Positions 1-10,641 are shown, counted from the first letter of the stretch. The stretch is DNA of 64,000 bases from Tepidicella xavieri (GCF_004363315.1 NZ_SNYL01000007.1:1-64000); one strand, 5' to 3'. The notes: generated by a model from the sequence alone, not told the origin. Translations and numbers: made by a program.

Positions 1-43
1 CAAAGCCCGTATACATCGGCGCCTCCAGACTCATCTGCTTCAT
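1..43 (-). CDS. possible 5' end of a gene leaving the window
   Basis: An ATG on the minus strand at 43 opens a frame of 14 codons (MKQMSLEAPMYTGF) that runs off the left edge without a stop. It would be divergent from the lipoprotein gene that starts at 112. No clear ribosome binding site precedes it, and the fragment is too short to assign to a family. It is listed only because the short divergent gap would suit a gene start here. Confidence 0.25.
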   Translation of the reverse strand, partial: MKQMSLEAPMYTGF

Positions 44-74
44 GTCGCTATTGTCCCATCCCGGCAGTCTGGCA

Positions 75-95
75 GGAAGGTTTTGCAGACCTTCC
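75..95. repeat. short perfect inverted repeat upstream of lipoprotein gene
   Basis: Arms GGAAGGT and ACCTTCC (7 bp, perfect) are separated by 7 bases and lie 17 bp before the GTG start of the lipoprotein gene. There is no T run, so a terminator is unlikely. The position would suit an operator or a leader hairpin. Seen directly; function is inferred only from position. Confidence 0.35.
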
Positions 96-111
96 GTAGC
101 ATCCAAGGCGT

Positions 112-990
112 GTGTTGACTTCGACGCCTGTCATGCGACTGTCCCGCCGTCTCGCTCAAGGAGGGCTCGCGCTCATGCTGGTCACGCTGTTGACCGGATG
201 CAGTCTGGTCTCCGTGACTTACAACCGCCTGCCGACCTGGATGCTCTGGCGGCTCGATGCGATGCTGGGCCTCACCGACACCCAGTCCGCCGTGGTGCGG
301 CCCGCCCTGGCCGACTGGCACGACTGGCACCGCCAAGCGCACCTGCCGCGCTATGCCGCCGCGCTGCGCCAATGGCAAACCCTGGCCCGGGACGATCTCA
401 CCGCGGATCAGGTGTGCCAGGCCTTCGAGCAGGTGCGCGAGTGGGGGTTGCAAGCCGCCGAGCGCCTCCTGCCCGTGATGGCTGCATTGGCGCCCAGCCT
501 CAGCGACGCCCAGATCGACCGCTGGAACCGCCACCAGCGCCGGCAAGACGCCCGCTTCGCCCAAGACTTCATCGATCCACCTGGGCAGGTCTCGCCCCAG
601 CGCCTGAAGCGGGCCATCGATCGCGCCGAGATGTTGTACGGGCGGCTCGATGATGACCAGCGTGCCTGGCTGGCCCAGCGCCTGGCCGACAACCCTTTCG
701 ACGGCGAACACGCCCTGGCCCAGCGCCAGCGCCGCCATGCCGAAACCGTGGCCACCGTGGAGCGCATCCGCGCCGGCGCCGACCCCGTTCGCGAGGTGCA
801 AGCCGGCTGGAACCGTGTCTTGGTGCCGCCCACCGAAGCCGAACGCCGTGCCAGCGAGCAACAAACGCTGGCCGCGTGTGTCCAACTGGCCGAGTTGCAC
901 AACCGCACCACGGCGGCCCAACGCGAGCGCGCCGTGCAACGCCTCCAGGGCTTCGAGCGCGAATTCCTGGCGTTGAGCAACGGCCGTTGA
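112..990 (+). CDS. DUF6279-type lipoprotein
   Basis: Predicted outer- or inner-membrane lipoprotein of 292 aa. The N-terminus has basic residues, a hydrophobic stretch and the lipobox LLTGC with the lipidated Cys at about residue 30. The mature part is rich in Trp, Arg and Gln and looks helical; its start (YNRLPTWMLWRLDAMLGL) resembles the DUF6279 family, whose function is unknown. The GTG at 112 is the longest start; an ATG at 133 leaves a more ordinary signal peptide and may be the true one. Its 3' end faces groEL, and the hairpin between them has its T run on the groEL side, so this gene has no obvious terminator of its own. Confidence 0.7.
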   Translation: MLTSTPVMRLSRRLAQGGLALMLVTLLTGCSLVSVTYNRLPTWMLWRLDAMLGLTDTQSAVVRPALADWHDWHRQAHLPRYAAALRQWQTLARDDLTADQVCQAFEQVREWGLQAAERLLPVMAALAPSLSDAQIDRWNRHQRRQDARFAQDFIDPPGQVSPQRLKRAIDRAEMLYGRLDDDQRAWLAQRLADNPFDGEHALAQRQRRHAETVATVERIRAGADPVREVQAGWNRVLVPPTEAERRASEQQTLAACVQLAELHNRTTAAQRERAVQRLQGFEREFLALSNGR

Positions 991-994
991 ACCC

Positions 995-1027
995 ATAAAA
1001 AAACCGCCGGGCGGTGAACCCGGCGGT
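995..1027 (-). terminator. rho-independent terminator of groES-groEL
   Basis: Perfect 9-bp stem ACCGCCGGG / CCCGGCGGT with a 7-base loop at 1003-1027. On the minus strand it is followed by a run of six U residues (1002 down to 997). It lies about 45 bp after the groEL stop. On the plus strand no T run follows, so it mainly serves groEL. Confidence 0.85.
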
Positions 1028-1070
1028 CGTTGGCCTGCGATGCAGGCTCAGCGCGTCTAGCGCTTGGGCA

Positions 1071-2726
<1,656 letters not shown>

Positions 2727-2809
2727 TCAAGGGTTTGGTGCGCGACCCACTTTTGTCTTCGGCCGGGCCGGTGGCCCTGAACGTGGCTGCGCCAAGTTGG
2801 CCTGCGACG

Positions 2810-2834
2810 AAAGTGATCGCGTTGCGATCACTTT
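2810..2834 (-). other. intercistronic groES-groEL hairpin
   Basis: Perfect 11-bp inverted repeat AAAGTGATCGC / GCGATCACTTT with a 3-base loop, overlapping the last codons and stop of groES (2828-2830). No U run follows on the minus strand, so it should not terminate. Such stem-loops between groES and groEL are known to be processing sites in some proteobacteria (Agrobacterium groESL mRNA cleavage), which would change the GroES:GroEL message ratio. That role here is inferred. Confidence 0.6.
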
Positions 2835-3118
2835 TCAACGACGGCGAACAGGTCGTCTTCTTTCATGACGAGCAGTTCCTCGCCATCGACCTTGACGGTC
2901 TGGCCGCTGTACTTGCCAAACAGCACGCGGTCGCCCACTTTCACGCTCAGGGGCTTGACTTCGCCTTTGTCATTGGCTTTGCCGGGGCCCACGGCCAGCA
3001 CTTCACCCTGGTCAGGCTTCTCGGCGGCGTTGTCGGGAATCACGATGCCCGAAGCGGTTTTGGTTTCGTTTTCCAGACGCTTGACGATCACGCGATCGGC
3101 GAGAGGACGAAGTTTCAT
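2828..3118 (-). CDS. groES: co-chaperonin GroES
   Basis: Heptameric lid of the GroEL chamber, 96 aa when read from the ATG at 3118 ([14 protein letters not shown]), which has AGGAGA just upstream. The open frame extends seven codons further, but the internal ATG matches the family start. The mobile-loop region (about residues 16-32, [15 protein letters not shown]) is intact. First gene of the groES-groEL operon, directly behind a sigma-70 promoter merged with a CIRCE operator. Confidence 0.97.
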   Translation of the reverse strand: MKLRPLADRVIVKRLENETKTASGIVIPDNAAEKPDQGEVLAVGPGKANDKGEVKPLSVKVGDRVLFGKYSGQTVKVDGEELLVMKEDDLFAVVEK

Positions 3119-3175
3119 GAGTTCTCCTGTGTAGAACACAACGTTGGTTGGACAGAACGTGACGGCGGGGCATTG

Positions 3176-3202
3176 TTAGCACTCGCCGTCAACGAGTGCT
3201 AA
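3176..3202 (-). promoter_or_regulatory. CIRCE operator (HrcA binding site)
   Basis: Exact CIRCE consensus: arms TTAGCACTC and GAGTGCTAA separated by 9 bases, 58 bp upstream of the groES start. CIRCE is bound by the heat-labile repressor HrcA, whose own folding depends on GroEL, so the operon senses free chaperonin. hrcA itself is not in this window. The left end of the palindrome coincides with the last base of the -10 box. Confidence 0.95.
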
Positions 3203-3230
3203 TCATAAGGGTGGCTCGGGCGGATTTCAA
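3202..3230 (-). promoter_or_regulatory. groES promoter
   Basis: On the minus strand, -35 TTGAAA (3230-3225), 17-bp spacer, -10 TATGAT (3207-3202), running straight into CIRCE. The -35 sits in CTTGAAA, which is also the sigma-32 -35 consensus, but the -10 fits sigma-70 better than a heat-shock CCCCAT box. Repressor binding at CIRCE would block open-complex formation. Confidence 0.8.
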
Positions 3231-3242
3231 GGCCGCGCCGAT

Positions 3243-3275
3243 AAAAAAACCGCCAACGCCCGAGGGCGTTGGCGG
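3243..3275 (-). terminator. rho-independent terminator placed between phoX and groES
   Basis: Stem CCGCCAACGCC / GGCGTTGGCGG with a tight loop, followed on the minus strand by a run of seven U residues (3249-3243). It lies 12 bp upstream of the groES -35 and about 50 bp upstream of the phoX stop in minus-strand terms, so it ends phoX transcription. A second GC hairpin (arms GCGCGGG / CCCGCGC, 3282-3300) sits just before it. Confidence 0.8.
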
Positions 3276-3327
3276 CCACAAGCGCGGGTCGGGCCCGCGC
3301 GCTTTCCCGAACCGTGATGGGTGGGTC

Positions 3328-5382
3328 TCAGGTGCCGATGACCCCGCCGTCTTCCTTGGTGATGACCAAGGTGGCCGAGCGCGGGTAGCGGCCCTGGTTG
3401 GGCCAGGTGCCAGTGAGCTTGCCGGCGGCGAAGTCGTCGGCGCTGGTGGTGGCCCCCGGATGCTGGACGTTGACGAACATCGTCTTGCCGTCCGGGGTGG
3501 TGACCACGCCGGTGATCTCCTGACCCAGCGGGCCGACGAGGAAGCGCCGCAGCGTCTGGGTGCGCGGGTCGGCGCACAGCATCTGGTTGTTGCCGAACTG
3601 GGCATAGTCGCCCTTGTTCATGGCGCTTTCGCTGATGTCGGTCTGGATCCAGAGGCGGCCGTCCTTGTCGAACCACAAGCCGTCGGGGCTGTTGTGGATC
3701 TGGTCTGCGTTGAGCGGCTTGCCGGCGAACTGGGAGTCGTTTTCCGGGCCGGAGAGCAGGAAGATGTCCCACTGGAATTTGGTGGCGGTGGGGTCGTTGC
3801 CGGCTTCGCTCCAGCGGATGATGTGGCCCCAGCGGTTCTTCTCGCGCGGGTTGGCCTTGTCGGCGCGGGTGCGGTCGCTGTTGTTGGTCAGCGTGAAGTA
3901 CACCTGTCCGGTCTTGGGGTCGATGGCGCCCCATTCCGGGCGGTCCATCTTGGTGGCGCCCACGGTGTCGGCGGCCAGACGGGTGTTGACCAGCACGTCG
4001 GCCTGGCTGTTGAAGCGGAAGGGCGTCAGCGGGCCCTGGCCGAAGACCAGCGGCAGCCACTCGCCGGTGCCGTCGTCGTTGAACTTGGCCACGTAGAGGG
4101 TGCCTTCGTCGAGCAGGGCGCTGTTGGCCTTGCCCGCGGCCTTGCGGTACACGCCTTTGGAGACGAATTTGTAGATGTACTCGTCGCGCGCGTCGTCACC
4201 CGAATAGCACACCACCGGCTTGCCTTCGACGGCGGGCTGGAAGATGATGCCTTCGTGCGCGAAGCGGCCCAGGGCGGTGCGCTTGACCGGGGTGCTGTTG
4301 GGGTCGAACGGGTCGAATTCCACCATCCAGCCAAAGCCGTTGGCCTCGTTGCGGTAGTCCTGGGTGGGATTGGCGCCCTTGGCCGAGACGTCGAAGCGGG
4401 CGTATTCCTCGGCCCCGCTGTCGGCCAGTTCCCAGCCGTAGCGGGAGGTGGGCGGGCGGCTGTCGTTGTGGCGCACGCCATAGCGCGACTGCTCGCGGGT
4501 GCGGCCGTTGGCGCCGACCTTGTTGATGAAATAGCCGGCCCAGTTTTCCTCGGCCATCATGTAGGTATTCCACGGCGTGACGCCATGGGCGCAGTTGTTG
4601 AGCGTGCCGCGGGTGCGGGTGCCGTCGGGGCTGTATTTCGTCTTGACGAAATCGGTGCCGCGCACGGGGCCGCTGATCTCCATCGGCGTCAGGCCGGTGA
4701 TGCGGCGGTTGTAGCGGCTGGGTGCCACCACGCCCCACTGGCCGTTGGCCTCGCGGCGGATGTGGATGACCGAAACGCCGTGGGCGTTGAGCTCTTTGAG
4801 GCACTCGTCGGCGGGGCGCTTGCCATTGACGAGGGCGGGCACGGCATCGCTGTTGAGTTTTTGCCCCACGGCCGATGCATGCAGAAAGCGCGGCTCCACG
4901 TATTCGTGGTTCATCACCAGCAGGCCCTCGGTGGAGCTGCCCTGGTACGGGTCCTTGCCTTCGATGGGGAAGAAGTGCATGCCGTCGTGGTGCATGCCCA
5001 CCTGCTGGGCTTGATCGGCGCCGGTGTTTTTCAGCGGATCGAAGGCCGGCATGTTGCCGGTGATCGGCGTGCCCCAGGGCACGAAGGTCTGCACCTTGTA
5101 GCCCGGCGGCACCAGCACCGTGTCGGCATTGCTCACGGGCACGGCCTTGAAGCCGATCAGCGGCCCCTGGCCGCCAGCGCCCGTGCCAGGGGTGGCGCAG
5201 CCGGCCAGGCCCACGCCGCCAAACAGCGCGGCAATGGAAGCGCCCAGCGTGCCCTTGAGGGCGTTGCGCCGGCTCAGGTGGGCCTGAAGCACGTCGTCGA
5301 AGTGGCGGTTCGGGCTGTGGTTGCCCAAAGGCTCGTCGCCGGCGCCGTTGTCGATCACGAGTTGAGAGGGGATGGGGTTCAT
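3328..5382 (-). CDS. phoX: PhoX-type (DUF839) alkaline phosphatase, Tat exported
   Basis: Predicted periplasmic phosphatase that releases phosphate from organic esters; characterised PhoX enzymes use calcium and iron. 684 aa from the ATG at 5382, preceded by GAGGAA. The long N-terminal lead carries the twin-arginine motif SRRNALK at residues 37-43, a hydrophobic stretch, and a lipobox-like LAGC with Cys at 62, so it may be a Tat-exported lipoprotein. The rest fits a DUF839 beta-propeller, with segments such as LLVMNHEYVEPR and NNCAHGVTPWNTYMMAEENW. Monocistronic, with its own terminator. A degenerate PhoB box lies 60-75 bp upstream, in keeping with the known Pho control of the family. Confidence 0.9.
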   Translation of the reverse strand: MNPIPSQLVIDNGAGDEPLGNHSPNRHFDDVLQAHLSRRNALKGTLGASIAALFGGVGLAGCATPGTGAGGQGPLIGFKAVPVSNADTVLVPPGYKVQTFVPWGTPITGNMPAFDPLKNTGADQAQQVGMHHDGMHFFPIEGKDPYQGSSTEGLLVMNHEYVEPRFLHASAVGQKLNSDAVPALVNGKRPADECLKELNAHGVSVIHIRREANGQWGVVAPSRYNRRITGLTPMEISGPVRGTDFVKTKYSPDGTRTRGTLNNCAHGVTPWNTYMMAEENWAGYFINKVGANGRTREQSRYGVRHNDSRPPTSRYGWELADSGAEEYARFDVSAKGANPTQDYRNEANGFGWMVEFDPFDPNSTPVKRTALGRFAHEGIIFQPAVEGKPVVCYSGDDARDEYIYKFVSKGVYRKAAGKANSALLDEGTLYVAKFNDDGTGEWLPLVFGQGPLTPFRFNSQADVLVNTRLAADTVGATKMDRPEWGAIDPKTGQVYFTLTNNSDRTRADKANPREKNRWGHIIRWSEAGNDPTATKFQWDIFLLSGPENDSQFAGKPLNADQIHNSPDGLWFDKDGRLWIQTDISESAMNKGDYAQFGNNQMLCADPRTQTLRRFLVGPLGQEITGVVTTPDGKTMFVNVQHPGATTSADDFAAGKLTGTWPNQGRYPRSATLVITKEDGGVIGT

Positions 5383-5424
5383 CGAAGGTTCCTCGGTTGC
5401 ACAAGTCGAAGTCTTGCGCCGGCA

Positions 5425-5457
5425 ACGATAGGGGGGCTGTGTGAAAAATCCGTGAAA
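5425..5457 (-). promoter_or_regulatory. candidate PhoB box and -10 of phoX
   Basis: On the minus strand TTTCAC occurs twice with an 11-bp period (5457-5452 and 5446-5441), the spacing of PhoB direct repeats (consensus TGTCAY). A -10-like TATCGT lies 10 bp further (5430-5425), the usual arrangement where PhoB replaces the -35. Match to consensus is imperfect (T for G in both halves), so this rests on spacing, position and the identity of the gene. Confidence 0.45.
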
Positions 5458-5536
5458 CCTTGCGCGTGGCCGGCTTTGGCATAACATTGGCATCACCACA
5501 GGCCGCTAGGGGCCTGCGAACCGAAAGGAGTGCCGT

Positions 5537-5728
5537 ATGAAGCCAAATGTGGGTGGATGGGATCGCATCGCGCGGGTGGTGGTGGGGCTGCTGCTGATTG
5601 GGCTGGCGGCCACCGGCACGGTGGGGGCTTGGGGTTACATCGGCATCGTGCCGATCGTCACGGCCGCCATTGGCTGGTGCCCGGCTTATCTGCCGTTTGG
5701 TATCAGCACCTGCAAGACCAAGGATTGA
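5537..5728 (+). CDS. DUF2892 small inner-membrane protein
   Basis: 63-aa protein with the family start MKPNVGGWDRIARVVVGLLL and two hydrophobic segments (about 11-27 and 31-50) joined by a Gly-rich turn. The C-terminal WCPAYLPFGISTCKTKD has two cysteines, as in YgaP-type transmembrane domains that often accompany rhodanese or sulfur-handling proteins. AAGGAG sits about 7 bases before the ATG. Function is unknown; no rhodanese is adjacent. Confidence 0.85.
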   Translation: MKPNVGGWDRIARVVVGLLLIGLAATGTVGAWGYIGIVPIVTAAIGWCPAYLPFGISTCKTKD

Positions 5729-5759
5729 AGCGGCGGCTGGCCCTGACTATCATGGCTCC

Positions 5760-6929
5760 ATGACGGAGACGGTGGGGCTGATACTGAGCGGAGGCGGTGC
5801 GCGGGCAGCGTACCAGGTGGGCGTGCTCGATGCCATTGCCCAAATTCGCCGCGAATGTCGCGTCGATGAAGGCAATCCGTTTCCGGTGATATGCGGCACC
5901 TCGGCCGGCGCCATCAATGCCGCCGCGCTGGCCTGCGGCGCCCATGCGTTTGACGACACCGTGCGGCGCCTCGTGGCCGTGTGGGAGAACTTCCATGCGC
6001 AGCAGGTGTACCGGGCCGACTGGACCGACATGTTGCGATCCGGGGCGCGATGGCTGTCGCTGCTGGGGCTGGGCTGGCTGTTCATGAACCGCCGGCTGCG
6101 CCCACGCTCGCTGCTCGACAACGAACCGCTGCGCCGCCTGCTGGCCGAGCAGATGGAGTGGGAGCGCCTGCCGCGCAATCTGGAGGAGGGCCACCTGCGC
6201 GCCCTGGCCGTGACGGCCTCCAACTACGCCAGCGGCGAGCACGTCACCTTCTACCAGAGCGGCCACGAGGCCGAACCCTGGGTGCGCAACCAGCGGCTGG
6301 CCATGCATGGCGACATCACCATCGACCACCTGCTGGCCAGCGCCGCCATTCCCTTCCTCTTTCCGGCGGTGGCCTTGCAAGGGCCGCACGGGCTGGCCTA
6401 TTTCGGCGACGGCTCCATGCGGCAGACCGCGCCCATCTCACCGGCCATACATCTGGGGGCCAGCCGCATCCTGGTCATCGGGGCCGGGCGCATGGCCGAA
6501 CCCCCGCCGCCCCGGCAAGACCATCCCGAATACCCCTCGCTGGCCCAGATCGCGGGCCATGCCCTGTCCAGCATCTTTCTGGATACCCTGGCGGTGGACG
6601 TGGAGCGGCTGCGCCGCATCAACCACACGCTCAGCCTGATGCCGCCCGAATTGCAATGCCAAACCCGGCTGCGCCCCATCGAGCTGCTGCTGATTGCGCC
6701 GTCGCAGCGGCTCGACGAGATCGCCGCCCGCCACGCCGACGCCCTGCCGGCCACGGTCAGGCAACTGCTGCAAGTGCTGGGCCCCAGAAGCCGGGGCGAG
6801 CCCCGGCAAGACAGTGCCCTGCTGAGCTACCTCCTGTTCGAGGCTGCTTACACCCGCGAGCTCACGGCGCTGGGCCGTGAAGATGCGTGGAGGCAGCGGG
6901 AGGAGATCGAGCGGTTTTTTGGGTGGTAG
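5760..6929 (+). CDS. patatin-like phospholipase/esterase
   Basis: Predicted lipid acyl hydrolase of 389 aa with a Ser-Asp dyad. Visible motifs: oxyanion loop GGGARAAYQVGVL at 11-23, nucleophile elbow GTSAG with Ser48, and GDGS with catalytic Asp217. The ATG at 5760 puts the oxyanion loop ten residues in, as usual; the frame is open upstream but that part overlaps the DUF2892 gene. No signal peptide, so cytoplasmic or membrane-associated. The C-terminal third (about 230-389) is the extra domain common in proteobacterial patatins. Substrate is not evident. Confidence 0.88.
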   Translation: MTETVGLILSGGGARAAYQVGVLDAIAQIRRECRVDEGNPFPVICGTSAGAINAAALACGAHAFDDTVRRLVAVWENFHAQQVYRADWTDMLRSGARWLSLLGLGWLFMNRRLRPRSLLDNEPLRRLLAEQMEWERLPRNLEEGHLRALAVTASNYASGEHVTFYQSGHEAEPWVRNQRLAMHGDITIDHLLASAAIPFLFPAVALQGPHGLAYFGDGSMRQTAPISPAIHLGASRILVIGAGRMAEPPPPRQDHPEYPSLAQIAGHALSSIFLDTLAVDVERLRRINHTLSLMPPELQCQTRLRPIELLLIAPSQRLDEIAARHADALPATVRQLLQVLGPRSRGEPRQDSALLSYLLFEAAYTRELTALGREDAWRQREEIERFFGW

Positions 6930-6958
6930 GTAGGGAACAGGTCAGTTGGTAAACCTTG

Positions 6959-7004
6959 GTTTCTTTGTGCAGAAACTCGTCTGCGGAAACTTCTACTTTC
7001 CGCA
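6959..7004. repeat. two consecutive hairpins in the gap after tRNA-Pro
   Basis: The 120-bp gap between the patatin gene and tRNA-Pro holds two perfect inverted repeats: GTTTCT / AGAAAC (6959-6976, 6-base loop) and TGCGGAAA / TTTCCGCA (6982-7004, 7-base loop). On the minus strand they follow the tRNA 3' end by about 46 bp. Neither is followed by a U run. They could end or protect the ispB-tRNA transcript, or be a relic; nothing else is recognisable here. Confidence 0.4.
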
Positions 7005-7049
7005 CGGCCGACTTATTCGGGGAAGTTACCGTTGATGTTCCGTAAATCC

Positions 7050-7126
7050 TGGTCGGGGTGAGAGGATTCGAACCTCCGGCCTCTACGTCCCGAACGTAGC
7101 GCTCTACCAGGCTAAGCTACACCCCG
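7050..7126 (-). tRNA. tRNA-Pro (anticodon CGG)
   Basis: 77 nt on the minus strand. The acceptor stem CGGGGTG / CACCCCG, D arm, anticodon stem CTACG / CGTAG with loop TTCGGGA (anticodon CGG, reading CCG), and T arm with GGTTCGAATCC are all present, followed by discriminator A and an encoded CCA (7052-7050). It lies 13 bp behind the ispB stop on the same strand, so it is probably co-transcribed and cut from the ispB message. Confidence 0.97.
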
Positions 7127-7139
7127 TTGTGATGGCTTT

Positions 7140-8138
7140 TCAGGAGCGGCGCTCCAAAAGCACAGCCGCTAATTGTAGCAAACCTTCGGACCACTCGTTG
7201 CGGGGCAGGGCGCGTGCTGCGTCGATGGCGCGTTGTGCTTCGGCCTGGGCGGCGCGTTTGGCGTCTTGCAGGCCGCCGCTGTGGCGCACGATGTCCAGGA
7301 TGTCTGAGGCTTGGTCGGTGTTGCCGGTCTCGATGGCTTGGCGGATCAGGCGGGCTTGCGCCTCGGTGCAGCGGCGCAGCGTGCAGATCAGGGGCAGGGT
7401 GACTTTGCCTTCGCGCAGGTCATCGCCGAGGTTTTTGCCCAGTTCGGCCGCGTCGCCTTCGTAGTCCAGCACATCGTCCACCACCTGAAAGGCCGCGCCC
7501 AGGGCTTGGCCGTATTCGGCGCAGCGGGTTTCGAGGGCGGGGTCGGCCTGGGCCAGAATGGCCGCCAGCCGGGCGCTGGCTTCAAAGAGTTTGGCCGTTT
7601 TGGCGCGGATGACACGCAGATACGCCGCTTCATCCAGGCTGGCGTCGTGCATGTTCATCAGTTGCAGCACTTCGCCTTCGGCAATCACATTGGTGGCGTC
7701 GGCCAGCACCTCCATGATGCGCATTTCCCCGGCCTGCACCATCATCTGAAAGGCGCGGGAGTAGAGGAAATCGCCAACCAACACGCTGGCGGCGTTGCCA
7801 AATACCTGGTTGGCCGTGTGACGGCCCCGGCGCAGGGTGGATTCGTCCACCACGTCGTCATGCAGCAAGGTGGCGGTGTGGATGAATTCCACCACCGCCG
7901 CCAGGCTGTGCCGGCGCGGGTCTTGGCAACCCAAGGCGCCGCAGACCATGAGCAAGAGTGCAGGCCGCACACGCTTGCCGCCTGCGCCTATGATGTACTG
8001 CGCCACCTGGCCAACCAGCGGCACTTCGCTGTCGAGGCTGCGTTGAATCACCTCGTCCACCAAGCGCATGTCGGCGGCCACGAGGGAGAGGGCAGAAGGG
8101 GCGGAAGCGGTGGCGTTCAAGATGGGGCGGCAAAACAA
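7140..8138 (-). CDS. ispB: octaprenyl/polyprenyl diphosphate synthase
   Basis: Trans-prenyltransferase that extends farnesyl diphosphate with isopentenyl units to make the quinone side chain. The aspartate motifs DDVVD (about 94-98) and DDVLD (about 225) that bind magnesium and the allylic diphosphate are both present, as is the [11 protein letters not shown] substrate loop. Length is about 325 aa. The start is unsure: the frame offers TTG at 8138, TTG at 8120 (giving [17 protein letters not shown] after the initiator) and ATG at 8069; none has a good ribosome site. Divergent from the ahcY operon, with paired -10 boxes in the gap. Confidence 0.92.
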   Translation of the reverse strand: MFCRPILNATASAPSALSLVAADMRLVDEVIQRSLDSEVPLVGQVAQYIIGAGGKRVRPALLLMVCGALGCQDPRRHSLAAVVEFIHTATLLHDDVVDESTLRRGRHTANQVFGNAASVLVGDFLYSRAFQMMVQAGEMRIMEVLADATNVIAEGEVLQLMNMHDASLDEAAYLRVIRAKTAKLFEASARLAAILAQADPALETRCAEYGQALGAAFQVVDDVLDYEGDAAELGKNLGDDLREGKVTLPLICTLRRCTEAQARLIRQAIETGNTDQASDILDIVRHSGGLQDAKRAAQAEAQRAIDAARALPRNEWSEGLLQLAAVLLERRS

Positions 8139-8176
8139 GCAAGACGGGGCGGCAGCAAGCCACGGAGCGACAGACG

Positions 8177-8218
8177 ATTATAGGAAGTCCCCCAAAGGTC
8201 TCTGGCGTTTCCTATAAT
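8177..8218. promoter_or_regulatory. symmetrical divergent promoter region ispB / ahcY
   Basis: Two perfect TATAAT boxes point outwards: minus strand 8182-8177 for ispB and plus strand 8213-8218 for ahcY. They are embedded in a perfect 10-bp inverted repeat ATTATAGGAA / TTCCTATAAT with a 22-bp spacer. Good -35 hexamers are not visible for either. The plus start point would fall just before the SAH riboswitch, consistent with the riboswitch being at the 5' end of the ahcY message. Confidence 0.65.
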
Positions 8219-8225
8219 GGCGAGG

Positions 8226-8357
8226 CTGCCGAGGAGCGTTGCAGCCCTGGTCGTTGGCCTCATCGTGTGCGATGGTGCGCAGCGGCTGCGCAGGGCGAGG
8301 CTCGGCAGCAGATGGCCCCACCGTTGGTGGGTGGCATCCTTGCCGCAACGACGCTCG
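8226..8357 (+). promoter_or_regulatory. S-adenosylhomocysteine (SAH) riboswitch
   Basis: The core matches the SAH riboswitch class known from beta- and gammaproteobacteria. P1 is formed by CTGCCGAG (8226-8233) with CTCGGCAG (8301-8308). The conserved segment GAGCGTTGC (8234-8242) pairs with GCAAC...CGCTC (8345-8356), the long-range pseudoknot. The intervening arm has CCCTG / CAGGG. The class binds SAH and turns the downstream gene on. It starts 8 bp after the -10 box and ends about 70 bp before the ahcY ATG, so it should control ahcY and probably tlyA and metF. Confidence 0.9.
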
Positions 8358-8425
8358 CCCACGGGTCGTGTGGTGAGCTGTGCTTCCGCAGACCCGGGTT
8401 CTTCCCTTTCGCTGCTGGAGCCACC

Positions 8426-9862
<1,437 letters not shown>

Positions 9863-9864
9863 CC

Positions 9865-10641
9865 GTGCCGACCTCGCGTGCCGACCAACTGCTGGTGCAG
9901 CGGGGCTTGGCCACGTCGCGCTCGCAAGCCCAGCGGCTGATTGCTTCGGGCGTGCGCTGGCGCCGCCCCAGCGTGGAGGCCGCTTGGCAGCCGGTGGCCA
10001 AAAACGGCGAGGAACTGCCCGCAGACGCCGAGCTGTGGCTGGCCGATGAGGCGCAACTGCAGTACGTCTCGCGCGGCGGGCTCAAGCTCGAAGGTGCTTT
10101 GCGCCGCACGGGGCTGGCCGTGGCGGGCAAAGTCTGCCTGGACGTGGGGCAGAGCACGGGGGGCTTCACCGATTGCCTGCTGCAGCACGGAGCGGCGCGG
10201 GTCGTGGGGGTGGATGTCGGGCAAGGGCAATTGCACCCACGCCTTCGGTCCGATCCTCGGGTCATCGCCATCGAAAAATGCAATGCCCGCGAACTGTCAG
10301 CGCAGCGCTTGCACGCCGGCGCGGGGCCATCGGCTGGCGGGCCTTTCGATCTGGTGGTGGGCGATTTGTCCTTCATCTCGCAAACCCTGGTGTGGCCCGC
10401 GCTGCTGCCCCTGCTCCAGCCGGATGGCGATCTGCTGATGCTGGTCAAGCCCCAGTTCGAGCTGCAGCCCCAGTTCATCGGCAAAGGCGGCCTGGTTCGG
10501 GACGAAGCGTGCTACCCCCTGGTGGCGCAACGCATTCACCAAGCCTGCGCCGATCACGGGTTGACCTTGCGCGATTATTTTGAAAGCCCCATCACCGGCG
10601 GTGATGGGAACCGGGAGTTTTTCGTATGGGCTTGCCCCTGA
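9865..10641 (+). CDS. tlyA: TlyA family rRNA 2'-O-methyltransferase / hemolysin-like
   Basis: 258 aa. An N-terminal S4 RNA-binding domain (about 3-62, RADQLLVQRGLATSRSQAQR) is followed by a Rossmann FtsJ-like methyltransferase domain with the SAM motif DVGQSTGGFTDCLLQ near 93-107. Family members methylate ribosomal cytidines at the 2'-O position; some are annotated as hemolysins. The start is GTG, 2 bp after the ahcY stop, so it is translationally coupled. Being a SAM user, it fits an SAH-regulated operon. Its 3' end overlaps metF by 16 bp. Confidence 0.9.
   Translation: MPTSRADQLLVQRGLATSRSQAQRLIASGVRWRRPSVEAAWQPVAKNGEELPADAELWLADEAQLQYVSRGGLKLEGALRRTGLAVAGKVCLDVGQSTGGFTDCLLQHGAARVVGVDVGQGQLHPRLRSDPRVIAIEKCNARELSAQRLHAGAGPSAGGPFDLVVGDLSFISQTLVWPALLPLLQPDGDLLMLVKPQFELQPQFIGKGGLVRDEACYPLVAQRIHQACADHGLTLRDYFESPITGGDGNREFFVWACP

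Noticed and set aside
3282-3300. Second GC hairpin next to the phoX terminator as another terminator
   Set aside because: No U run follows on either strand; the neighbouring hairpin at 3250-3275 is the functional one.
3196-5484. 762-codon plus-strand frame opposite phoX
   Set aside because: Antisense shadow of phoX; it would also cover the phoX terminator region.
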